Below are positions 56,168 through 64,000 of a stretch of DNA of 64,000 nt, piece by piece. Within the stretch, counting starts at the first letter, position 1. Each line of letters starts with the position of its first letter. Source of the DNA: Acanthosepion pharaonis. Its lineage: Eukaryota; Mollusca; Cephalopoda; Sepiida; Sepiidae. The position numbers and the translations under genes were made by a program. The stretch is taken from positions 430,501-494,500 of the forward strand of contig CAHIKZ030005642.1 of assembly GCA_903632075.3 (NCBI GenBank). The letters run 5' to 3'. The notes beneath the pieces are model-generated. The model was given only the letters and a program-made list of their open reading frames with translations, ran no database searches and was not told the origin of the DNA.

Positions 56168-56475
56168 AATATTTTATTTAATTTTTGGTTTTAACAAAAC
56201 AGTGCTCAATCTGGTGTTACAGAGCTATAATGTATATATTAATAAATATGTATATTACCTGACATCAATAGTATGACCCTGAGTTTCATGTGAAATACAA
56301 TCTACAGGTAGTTATAATGGTGATGAACTTTTTGTTAAGATTATCAAAATTTTTGATAATCTTAACGATCATAACAAAAAGTTCATCACCATTATAAGTA
56401 CCTGAAGATTGCATTTAACATGAAACTCAGAATTGTACTATCGACATAAGATATGTATATTTATTAATATACTAG
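56168..56475. repeat. Foldback of two inverted hammerhead-bearing units
   Basis: Arms of about 95 bp are inverted around 56355: GTATGACCCTGAGTTTCATG (left) versus CATGAAACTCAGAATTGTAC (right), and ATGGTGATGAACTTTTTGTT versus AACAAAAAGTTCATCACCAT. The centre is GATTATCAAAATTTTTGATA. Each arm carries a ribozyme-like core: right, plus strand CTGAAGA 56402-56408 and GAAA 56422-56425; left, minus strand CTGTAGA 56307-56301 and GAAA 56287-56284. The left flank has the hallmark CAGTGCTCAATCTGG. Confidence 0.88.
56397..56445 (+). ncRNA. Hammerhead-like motif with perfect 5-bp stem I
   Basis: AGTAC precedes CTGAAGA; stem II is TTG/CA with loop ATTTAA plus a U-U opposition; then GAAA; downstream GTACT pairs perfectly with AGTAC. 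Stem III (ACTCAGAATT) is damaged here, whereas the inverted sister copy keeps ACT-CAG-GGT-C but has lost one stem I base. The two arms therefore complement each other and define the ancestral sequence. Confidence 0.55.
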
Positions 56476-56765
56476 TTTAAAAACATTTAAGCTGGCTTCA
56501 GGTAGGGAGAAGTAGATGTGATAGGAAAGAATAAACTGCAGAACTCAAAATTGATTGCTGCATTTAAGTATTGCATTAATATCTAAGCTTACCTTCTGCT
56601 GATATTTAATTTAAAGACAATTTGATGTATGTAGGTCTTCACTGGACCCTTAAGGTTGTCTGTTTTCTAATTTTAATTAAATTAATATTCGCTCTGGTTT
56701 GACATTGATGTCTCTGGATTACATCCTCCTTGGATTATCTATACGGATTACCAAACTTTTCATTA

Positions 56766-56767
<2 letters not shown>

Positions 56768-56813
<46 letters not shown>

Positions 56814-56816
56814 TTA

Positions 56817-56851
<35 letters not shown>
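56768..56851. repeat. Two (TA)n arrays
   Basis: 56768-56808 and 56821-56851, separated by GCACATTAATACA. Confidence 0.95.
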
Positions 56852-56855
<4 letters not shown>

Positions 56856-56889
56856 AGCAAATGAGTATGTATATAAATTCATATAGACA

Positions 56890-57268
56890 TAAATACATTC
56901 ATGCTAACATTTACATACATATGTATCATTTGGAAAAGAAAAAAAATCTTATGAACTGACAAAATATGACCTGTGGAGATTGTATTGTCCTGGCCCATGA
57001 TTGATTAGAGCCGGCTGTTAGTATCTCTGCAGATATTTAGTTAATCAAAGACTTCCATCCGGCCTTGGAAATTGCTTCAGCTTGGATTTGGAGTGTATCA
57101 ATATATATCATAAATACATTCATGCTAACATTTACATACATATGTATCATTTGGAAAAAAAAAAATCTTGGGAACTGACAAAATAACTTATCCCCTGGCC
57201 CATGATTGATTAGGCTGAATTGATATTTTTTCAAAGACTTCCATCCGGCCTTGGAAATTGCTTCAGCA
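56890..57268 (+). repeat. Tandem duplication of about 200 bp
   Basis: AATACATTCATGCTAACATT ... CATATGTATCATTTGGAAAA ... CCTGGCCCATGATTGATTAG ... AAAGACTTCCATCCGGCCTT ... GAAATTGCTTCAGC occurs at 56890-57085 and again at 57110-57268, the second copy with a 35-bp internal deletion. Identity is high, so the event is fairly recent. No gene. Confidence 0.88.
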
Positions 57269-57689
57269 GGTGGTGTATCTTTTTGTGAGATTAGGGAATT
57301 GATTTTTTATGCAGGTGGTGTTTGGTGTGAGGGGTGTTTTGTGTTTTTAAGTCAGCCTAAATCTAGTTATCTTGATTAATACCTGAAAACATAAGTGGAA
57401 ATCTGGGTGTTGGCAAGAACAGGTGGAAGAACATTTCAACATTTCATCATTTAGCCATACTACTCAAGGAAAAGCAGCAGGACAGATCTGGCCTACGAAG
57501 GGTTGATGCTTGCCCCCGACAAGCAAATAATAAACATATTTCATATCTGGCCCATGTCTTTCTTTATTTATTGATTTCAGACAAAATATGACAAATTGTT
57601 TGATTAAATAAGGAACAATATACATTTATAAATCTAAATAAGGAACAATATACCTTTATAAATTTAAAATGTTTCATGATATATTTTAG

Positions 57690-58015
57690 TATCTGTCTAC
57701 ATTTTCAAGATGAGGTATTGTAATTATTTGCACTATTTACATTGTTCAGACTGTTATCTTCATTTTCGTTGCCATATTCGCAACCTTTTAGCCATTGTAC
57801 ACTCCAGCCTCCTTCAAATAATTGGAATTTCAAACTAAACCCCTTATTTCATCTACCAGGGTAGATTGTTCTAGTTCCACATGCCATACCTCTTCTTAAT
57901 GTCTCAGTATCAGTTATCTCCATTTAACTCTCCAAGATTTTGTTTTGTTCACCTCAGCTGTAGCCAGGTATTGAACTCTTTTGGGTCATGTCACTGGATC
58001 CAACCAATGCTTTTA
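57690..58015 (-). mobile_element. PLE terminal repeat (family P), diverged
   Basis: In plus text: TCAAGATGAGGTATTG, CACTATTTACATTGTTCAGA, CAACCTTTTAGCCATTGTAC (hammerhead segment decayed), CCAGGGTAGATTGTTCTAGT, AGCTGTAGCCAGGTATTGAA and TTGGGTCATGTCACTGGATC. It lies immediately downstream (minus sense) of the PLE frame at 58.05-58.77 kb, as in the 28-kb insertion. 57601-57665 beside it is a short tandem repeat (AAATAAGGAACAATATAC). Confidence 0.7.
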
Positions 58016-58049
58016 CATGCTAGAAACATCTGTGTATGAATCTTCGGGA

Positions 58050-58766
58050 CTTATAAACCTAATTTTTGTGGCCTAGCATATGTGTTGATTTCTTTAGTTT
58101 TCATATTTTCCTGTGTCTTATTTCAACCTCATCCCACTGGGGGTGGTGAGCTCTCTTTTCCCTCTATATGTGGTCAGTTATGCCTGATTTTTCTATCTCC
58201 CCTCATGTTATGGATTTACACTGATCCTGCAGTCTTACCTTAAGGGGGTGGCCTGTTTCTCTTTTATATTTCTTGCCACAGTTGCATGGGATGATGTACA
58301 TGCAGTCCTTAAGCATGTCATCCTCTATGAGAGATCTTACTCTGAAGAGGTGACTGAAAAGTGTTGAACCAATTTTAAAAGGTCATCCTGATGTTATACA
58401 AACCACAGATCTTTTCCATTTTTTTTTCAATAATCCCTTCACATAAGGTAGGCAGACTGATGTTATTTTCTGAGTGTTGTTATACTCTTGCACTTTTCTA
58501 TTGCAGTTTGTTGGAGCTGCTGTCATGTACCAAGGGTAGTTGTTACATTGAAGGGTTCTGCTTATACTGACCATTTCTTGTTCATATGTTTCTGGGTCAC
58601 CACTTATGACTTTTGCTCGATGTTGTAAGCAGCATCCAATCCCTTTCTTTACACTGTATGGATGGTGGGAGTTGAAGCTGAAGAATTGTTTGGTGAATGT
58701 TGGCTTGCAGTATATGGATGTCTTGAACCTATGCTCTGTTAAAGATATTAGTACATCCAGGAATGA
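58050..58766 (-). pseudogene. Penelope-like element: RT end and GIY-YIG, broken
   Basis: Minus strand: FLDVLISLTEHRFKTSIYCK, PTFTKQFFSFNSHHPYSVKK, CCLQHRAKVISGDPETYEQE, RTLQCNNYPWYMTAAPTNC, TSVCLPYVKGLLKK, then after a shift MLKDCMYIIPCNCGKKYKRE, TGHPLKVRLQDQCKSITRGE and KSGITDHI. The GIY-YIG pair reads YII and YKR, with the G lost. Frameshifts near 58460 and 58380 and stops make it inactive. It sits between a minus family-P repeat and a plus family-P head, the same symmetrical arrangement as at 28 kb. Confidence 0.85.
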
Positions 58767-58962
58767 TCAAAGACACATGGCCCAGTGGATAAAAGTCTTG
58801 GTGGAACCCAGTGACTTGACCAAAAGAGTTGTGAGTTCAATACCTGGCTAGAGCTGAGGGGAACAAAAAAAAAAAAAAAAAACTTGGAGAGTTGAGTTAA
58901 AGAAAGATAACTGATACTGAGATATCTGGAACTAACATAGCACGTGGAACTAGAACAAGCAC
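58767..58962 (+). mobile_element. PLE terminal repeat (family P), head half
   Basis: ACACATGGCCCAGTGGATAA (A-box-like), GTTGTGAGTTCAATACCTGG (B-box-like), then an A-run (58864-58880), TAAAGAAAGATAACTGATAC, AGCACGTGGAACTAGAACAA. The tail with the hammerhead-like segment is missing; LINE-B begins directly after CACACCAGG. Confidence 0.65.
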
Positions 58963-58965
58963 ACC

Positions 58966-59480
58966 AGGTATGTCACGCATTGTTTCCCCGTGTCTCTCTT
59001 ATTTTCCCTCTATTTGACCCATGAGTATCAGATTCTTCAGGCCTTCTTTACTCATTATGTGTCCCAGAAACTTCAGCTACCTCTTCCTGATATTAAGTAT
59101 AAGCCTCTTCCTTGTTTGCAACCTCTCTAAGATCTTATAGCTCACACGCTCGGTCCATGATATCCTTAGCAACCATCTGTAGAAACACATTTCTGTTGCT
59201 TCGAGTCTTTTCTTCATCTCTGAGGAAATCATCCAACATTCGCTGCCATAAAGAAGGACAGATGTCACGTAACAGTTCAGTATTCTTTTCTTTGTTACCA
59301 AAGATATCCTCCTGTCTCAAAGTACTCTGGCCAGCTTTTGGAATGTGTCCTTGGCCATCCCAATATGTCTATGGATCTCAGTGTTGCACTTAACATCCTC
59401 TGTCAAGATGCTTCCCAGGTATTTAAACTTCAATGTCTGCTTGATTCTAGTGTTCCCGACTTTCAGATCGCATTTTGAAA
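58966..59480 (-). pseudogene. LINE-B C-terminal RT region
   Basis: Minus strand: CDLKVGNTRIKQTLKFKYLG and SILTEDVKCNTEIHRHIGMA (59480-59360, the region before the C-terminal block), then KDTFQKLARVL, after a frameshift KKRILNCYVTSVLLYGSECW, MISSEMKKRLEATEMCFYRW, LLRISWTERVSYKILERLQT and RKRLILNIRKR. This copy extends further upstream than the others. The 3' part after 59077 is shifted, and the end is fused to family P. Confidence 0.82.
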
Positions 59481-59655
59481 TACTGATGGTACAAAAAGTG
59501 TGTTTTGAGTATTGATGATACAAATATTGATGGTACAAAAAGTGTGTTTTAAGTATTGGTGATATGAAATATTGATGATACAAAATGTCTTAAGTGTTAG
59601 TGATACAAAATATTAATGATACAAAAAGTGTGTTTTAAGCATTAGTGTTCATAAA
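59478..59655. repeat. Tandem repeat of about 50 bp
   Basis: ATTGATGGTACAAAAAGTGT and TTTTAAGTATTGGTGATA variants alternate about four times, derived from sequence next to the LINE-B boundary. Confidence 0.8.
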
Positions 59656-59754
59656 ATACTGAATGAATGGTGGACCTGGGAAGGCCATGTTCCTCAATAT
59701 CTCCAATCTTCCAATCAGAATGTCTTGCTGCCGAATGGAGTTTGTTGCTGTTGT

Positions 59755-60115
59755 ATATGCTGGTTGATTTTGGTTCGCAGCATATCAACACCTCTATGGG
59801 TTATTTAATGCTGAAATTTAAATATTTTGAACACAATTTCATAGCCTCAACTAAATATATTTTGAATGCAATTGCATGCCTCCAACTACAGATAAAATGT
59901 ATTGTTGGTAATTCTACTTTCATAGTGTTTGTTTTTTGTTTATGCGTTCACTGTTTGCTCATAGCTGAGACCCTAACATGTACTACCACCCTGGGTCAGA
60001 GTGAACTGGGGACCAAAAGCAATTAAGTGGTGCTTCCACTCTCCTCAAAACCTTCATTCTCCTGATCAGATCACTGGCTGCCAGATGTAGTTTATTGTCA
60101 ATCAGATATAGAGAG
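59755..60115 (+). repeat. Dispersed repeat family U
   Basis: GGTTCGCAGCATATCAACAC, CTATGGGTTATTTAATGC, AAATGTATTGTTGGTAATTC, TAGCTGAGACCCTAACATGT, ACCACCCTGGGTCAGAGTGA and GATGTAGTTTATTGTC. The internal tandem part is replaced by TTTTGAACACAATTTCATAG and its near-copy TTTTGAATGCAATTGCATGC. Confidence 0.72.
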
Positions 60116-60159
60116 TATGTAAATATAAAAGTGGACATTGGGGTCAACACCAAGTGGCG

Positions 60160-60198
60160 ACAGTCTGTTTCCTAATTAAAGACAATCTTCAGGCCATA
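60160..60198 (-). ncRNA. Hammerhead-like ribozyme motif
   Basis: Minus strand: stem I strand TGGC, CTGAAGA (60192-60186), a weak stem II region, GAAA (60171-60168), stem III ACA-GAC-TGT, C at the cleavage position, then GCCA, which pairs perfectly with TGGC. The core and stems I and III are intact; stem II is doubtful. Flanked by TGGACATTGGGGTCAACACC and a short TATATATA, as in the 46.6- and 63.4-kb units. Confidence 0.6.
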
Positions 60199-60235
60199 TA
60201 TATATAACATTAGTCTGGTGTACATCTTTTTAGTT

Positions 60236-60312
60236 ATTGTGCACATTTTTTGTCCTTGATAAAGCTTAACCAGTTTATCAGATCGATTATTGATTTGATA
60301 AATTGGTTAAGC
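60236..60312. repeat. Imperfect inverted repeat
   Basis: AAGCTTAACCAGTTTATCA and TGATAAATTGGTTAAGCTG face each other around GATCGATTATTGATT. Function unknown. Confidence 0.75.
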
Positions 60313-60620
60313 TGTTTTTAATCATTTTTTGGTATTACTAATTTACAGTAACATATTATTTTTTCTTATCCCTCTTTTTTGTTATGAATGTTCTTTTAAT
60401 ATGGTTCTGTTGCTGTAATAAAATTTACCAAGTAGTAAATTGTGGCAAATGCCCATCAGTACAGATTCCTTGGATCATTGTTATGAGGATGCATTTCTAT
60501 AATATGAAAGTCTCAATAAGGTTAAAATTTATAGTAAGGGATTCTACTGAGTCCTACTTGTTAGTACAAAAAAGTTTTCATTCATGAAGTAGTTATAAAA
60601 TAGAGAAATTAGAAAAAGAA

Positions 60621-61176
60621 TGTTTGGAAGATTCTAGAGCATTCTAGTATATTTGAGAAAAATCTAGATGATTCGAGAAACATCTAGAAATATGCTAATT
60701 AGGTGCTAGCCCATATAAAAATAAGTTTTTGGAAAAGGGTTGTCAGTTGGTGAAAGGAGATTTCTGCCAGTATCAACTCTGGCTTTTTGATTCGAGGATT
60801 ATTATATCCAGCCGAAAGAATCTGTATGAAAAGTTGCCGACCAACAAAAACCCCAAAAGAGAACCACATGGAACAAATCTGGTAAATAGAGTTTTAACTA
60901 TTTTCATTGACCAAACTACCAATTACTCAATATATTCTCACATTTATGGATTTCCAGTTATTAGCACTTAGATTACTTTGCTAGCCCTAAAGTTGTAATA
61001 AGACTTGACTCCCTTTCCTTCTCCCTTGTAACACTTCACCCATAAATTCTGTGTTTTCTGTTTTTGTAAGCCACAATTGTATATCTTATATATATTTTAT
61101 GTTGTGTTTTAGTAAATTAAATATTTGTTTGTGCTTTAGCTGTGTTATGGTAAATCATTTTTTTTTCTTTGTTACA
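60621..61176 (+). mobile_element. LTR-like sequence with heat-shock-element-like cluster
   Basis: Begins TGTTTGGAAGATTCTAGAG and could end CTTTGTTACA (TG...CA). Its first 90 bp hold repeated TTCTAGA/TCTAGA words (AGATTCTAGAGCATTCTAG, AATCTAGATGATTCGAG, CATCTAGAAATATGC), which resemble the nTTCnnGAAn modules of heat-shock elements, and then CATATAAAAATAAG (about 60713), a TATA box. This is a common LTR U3 layout. No target duplication is visible at these borders and no PBS is clear, so the call is tentative. An 80-codon frame (60729-60971) within it is probably incidental. Confidence 0.4.
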
Positions 61177-62849
61177 ATTTCCAACACGTAACATCATATA
61201 CAAACATATTTGCCAATATCAGTTACATCTGGGTTTTTCCCATTAGCAACGGAACAGTTTGGCATGTCTAGATACAGGCCTCTCTGCAACTGGTCAAGAT
61301 CCAGGCCTTTGTAAGATGCCTCATGTCAATAAAAGCAGAGGAAAATTAGCTGTTGTCAGTTAGCAGGACATTGTTTTGTGAAGTTGGTCCCATGGGCATT
61401 TTTGTTCCTCAAGTTACTGATAAAATTTGACTTACAATGATACCAGTGCACTGTCTATGTCTCAGATTTAGATAGTGATGCATGCTTGATAAGGGCCAAT
61501 GTGTTGGAAGAATCCAGCGCAGGTAAATGTCATGCTATAGAGACATGCACCACATGCTCTTTCTGTTTCTGCTAGATCAAATTACAGGCCTTTCAGAGGC
61601 TGGCTGGTCATTTCTGATATGTTAATGATGCTTTGATATTGCCAATAATGGTCAAATTCACATTTCTGTACCCATAAACCAGCTTCTGGATAACCGTGTG
61701 CACAGACATGATGGCTGTAACTCAATTTTAAGTCATGCCATTATTGATTGATATGAGCAGTGCAAATACAGCTTTTCAGCCCTGCATCTCTTGTGCAGAT
61801 TTGGCAATGTTTGTCACCTATTGCAGTTGCTGTTACAGTACTATTTTAGTGAACTTTCATATGCCATTTTAGTTCACCAATTAAAGCATATTCTTCCCTA
61901 CATTTACTGCATGTAAAAATGGTCTCTGTGAGCGTTGAGTAACATGTAGTTAGTGACTTCTCTCTTGTGCTGGAGAATTATCTTGGAGGTCCAAGAGGGC
62001 TAGAATAATGTAGCCTAAATGTGCGTATAGTCAAACCGTCTGAGCATCGACACTTGAATGATGAGGTGCATGCATCATTGAGTCAGATTGAGGCTAGCAG
62101 CATGCTCAATATACAAATCTTCTGGCTTGGCAAGAACGTAAAAAAAAGACAAGGATTTTTTGAGATGGCAGAAGGCTTTTGCGCTCAACGCAGGTCACAT
62201 TGGTGCATACTGAACCAGAATCCATTGTGAGCGTTGTTTCCAGTGTCTGTACGACAGAATTCCAGCTTTCCTGCAACATCTCTGAATGTTTCTTCTCTGA
62301 TGTTTTTTGAGGCCTGCCCTACGTTTTTAGACAAAATTACATTCATTATACGTTAGATCAAGATCTATGCAAACATTCTCAGGGTGACATTGCAACCCAT
62401 ATGAACATCTTTCTTGGACTTTTCATGCTTGACACAATTTTTTTCAAATTCTCTCTTAAAATGTATACATATAATGACCAGCTACTTGTTTTCTGAGCAC
62501 ATCCATCTGTTAGGATGACTAGCCACATCCCTATTGCAGACACCTGCTCAGGCATATTTGTGATTATTTAACATCCACAAACTTGTGGTTTATATTGCAA
62601 CTCAGCAGACCGTAGTTAGAGTTTTTGAGAGAGAACACATAATCTGCCATGATCAGCATTTTAAACAATGCCATTATGATTAAACCCTCAGACATGATGA
62701 CTTGTGACTTTGTGCTAACATAACTGTTGACTGCTCACAAACCATTCCATTTATTCAAATTTTAGGTCAACTGGTGGTGTGGTTTTCAGGCATTTTGCAA
62801 AATTGCTGCATGCTGGGATCAACTCCCCCAGACAAATAACATCAAGATG
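61177..62849. other. Decayed sequence of unknown origin
   Basis: Less AT-rich than its surroundings, with scattered short minus-strand frames such as EMTSQPLKGL, a possible zinc-finger-like CSKCREEYALIGELKWHMKV (about 61915-61855; the order C-x2-C...H fits C2H2) and HICQICTRDAG (about 61810). This may be the tail of an old LINE or gag-like gene, many LINE families having such fingers, but stops every 20-40 codons prevent a firm call. Confidence 0.3.
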
Positions 62850-62960
62850 TCACCTTTTTGACCAATCAATTATGGTGAGATTTGAACCTAGGTTTCATGG
62901 GCAGGAAGCAATCTTTCTAACTACTCAGCCATGTTCACATGTAAACGTACCTCTGATGAA
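62850..62960 (-). mobile_element. tRNA-derived SINE head
   Basis: On the minus strand: ACATGGCTGAGTAGTTAGAA (A box TGGCTGAGTAG) and CCTAGGTTCAAATCTCACC (B box GGTTCAAATC) about 50 bp apart, the spacing of a tRNA gene. No CCA or complete cloverleaf, so it is a SINE and not a tRNA. A different subfamily from B and D. Confidence 0.65.
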
Positions 62961-63316
62961 GTTTAATTTATAGATTAGGCACCATAAAAAATGATAAGTT
63001 TGAGAAAACCTATGATACGAACCAACTTAACTTCTATTACAGTATATACTGTAGTAATTGTTCTATCTTCTTATTAGTTATTACAGGTGACATTATTATC
63101 ACCATATGTACATAGGTAGTAATGTGGATTGGAAGTGGGGATATCAGGAGCTTTGTTTATCACTGGAAGTAGTTACAGAATTACTGAGGGAGGCAGGCAA
63201 GTTTTACAAACAGTCCCTCTCCAGTCTTTCTGTCACCGCTATGGAATAAGTTCCACATTATCCTTCTCCTACCACCCAAGGCAACATGGAGGAAAAATAC
63301 TTATGTAGAAGTCTAC

Positions 63317-63324
<8 letters not shown>
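62961..63324. other. Spacer
   Basis: No gene or repeat with borders recognised. Confidence 0.4.

Positions 63325-63381
<57 letters not shown>
63325..63381. repeat. (TA)n microsatellite
   Basis: About 28 TA units. Confidence 0.97.
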
Positions 63382-63384
<3 letters not shown>

Positions 63385-63510
63385 TGAACATTGAAGTCAA
63401 CACTCAGAGCAGACAGGCAGTTTCATGCTGGACATAATCGTCAGGCCACCTATTCCACCCATCTCTGATATTGATCACTTTATCCCATAAATATAGCACT
63501 CCTTAAAACT

Positions 63511-63518
<8 letters not shown>
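63382..63518 (-). repeat. TA-to-TA repeat unit with hammerhead-like core
   Basis: A 137-bp unit exactly between two TA arrays. Minus strand CTGACGA (63444-63438), TTATG...CAGCAT, GAAA (63424-63421), then AC-TGCCT-GTC. Stem I does not pair in this copy. The right half, GATATTGATCACTTTATCCC, CATAAATATAGCACTCCTTA, is the conserved 3' segment also seen at 10370, 11950, 26060 and 63790. Confidence 0.65.
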
Positions 63519-63557
<39 letters not shown>

Positions 63558-63836
63558 CAATGAATCATTCATACAAAATGAATAATTCATTGTAATATAA
63601 ATCGAACTGCACCACATATATATATATATATATATATATATGCAATTTTTGTTAAAAATGACTGACAAGGTTCTGTGGTTAAGACTTTTTTAAATAATTT
63701 TTCCTTTGTACTCATAATTTTTTCTTTTCATGACATAAATTATATAAACTGTTTTTCAAGTACTTTTAGGCCACCTATTCCGCCCATCTCTGATATTGAG
63801 CACTTTATCCCATAAATATAGCACACCTTAAAACTA

Positions 63837-63872
<36 letters not shown>
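63519..63872. repeat. TA arrays, a short palindrome and a second 3' unit
   Basis: (TA)n at 63520-63555, 63616-63642 and 63843-63872. TTACAATGAATCATTCAT/ATGAATAATTCATTGTAA (63554-63596) is a palindrome. 63768-63842 repeats the family segment from GGCCACCTATTCCGCCC to ACCTTAAAACTATATTTTTA without the ribozyme part. Confidence 0.85.
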
Positions 63873-63881
<9 letters not shown>

Positions 63882-64000
63882 TTTTCAAAATAAGGTCAAG
63901 ACATTGTGGCCGTGTTCATAGTTGATATTATTGAGTGCTGACTTTTTCATTTTTATTAATAATACTTCCATTATTTTCAGCCATTTTGTACATATGAATG
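63873..64000. other. Window end, no feature
   Basis: T-run at 63872-63885, then AT-rich sequence with no recognisable element. Confidence 0.4.

Noticed and set aside
61190..62500. Host zinc-finger gene
   Set aside because: Only one or two finger-like strings, separated by stops and frameshifts; an old mobile-element tail is as likely.
62850..62960. Functional tRNA gene
   Set aside because: A and B boxes are present, but the acceptor stem and anticodon arm do not fold convincingly; a SINE head is the better reading.

Overview
This window looks like repeat-dense intergenic (or long-intron) DNA from an AT-rich animal genome, most likely a mollusc and plausibly a cephalopod. That assignment is inference. 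It rests on the very many (TA)n arrays, the abundance of tRNA-derived SINE-like repeats, and the mix of Penelope-like elements, decayed non-LTR retrotransposons, mariner and hAT. I found no host gene, rRNA, functional tRNA, operon or CRISPR array that I could defend. Nearly every protein-like stretch is a broken transposable-element gene.

Layout: 0.5-1.6 kb is A-rich low complexity. 3.4-5.1 kb holds a foldback element beside a decayed mariner with recognisable terminal inverted repeats. 5.6-7.6 kb is a minisatellite of about forty 48-bp units. 8-14 kb has a terminal repeat of a Penelope-like element (PLE), simple repeats and a decayed PLE with a GIY-YIG endonuclease. 14.7-24.2 kb holds fragments of two LINE families (here LINE-A and LINE-B), one with a tandemly amplified 3' end. 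26.7-29.7 kb has a decayed restriction-like endonuclease fragment and a well-delimited PLE insertion with a 12-bp target duplication, nested between inverted arms. 29.7-36 kb has tRNA-derived SINEs, a hAT-like element and a clean solo LTR. 36-46 kb has LINE-A tails and long TA arrays. 46.9-48.3 kb is a CpG-rich, LTR-like island with repeated E-box/CCAAT modules. 50-59.5 kb has SINEs, two hAT MITEs, two PLE fragments and a LINE-A reverse transcriptase interrupted by LINE-B. The rest is LTR-like and TA-associated repeats.

The most interesting recurring signal is a short RNA-like motif beside many TA arrays: CUGANGA, then a small hairpin, GAAA, then a tiny hairpin ending in UH. This is the core of a minimal type I hammerhead ribozyme. 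In several copies the flanking stem I pairs although its sequence differs between copies, which is covariation-like support. One copy lies directly downstream of the PLE reading frame at 13 kb and is followed by (TA)n. I infer that many TA-flanked repeats are solo PLE ends or retrozyme-like derivatives that carry the ribozyme. A second PLE family has a terminal repeat with tRNA-like A/B boxes and a weaker hammerhead-like motif. Its insertions show inverted ends and 11-12 bp target duplications. All readings are by eye; family names need a similarity search.
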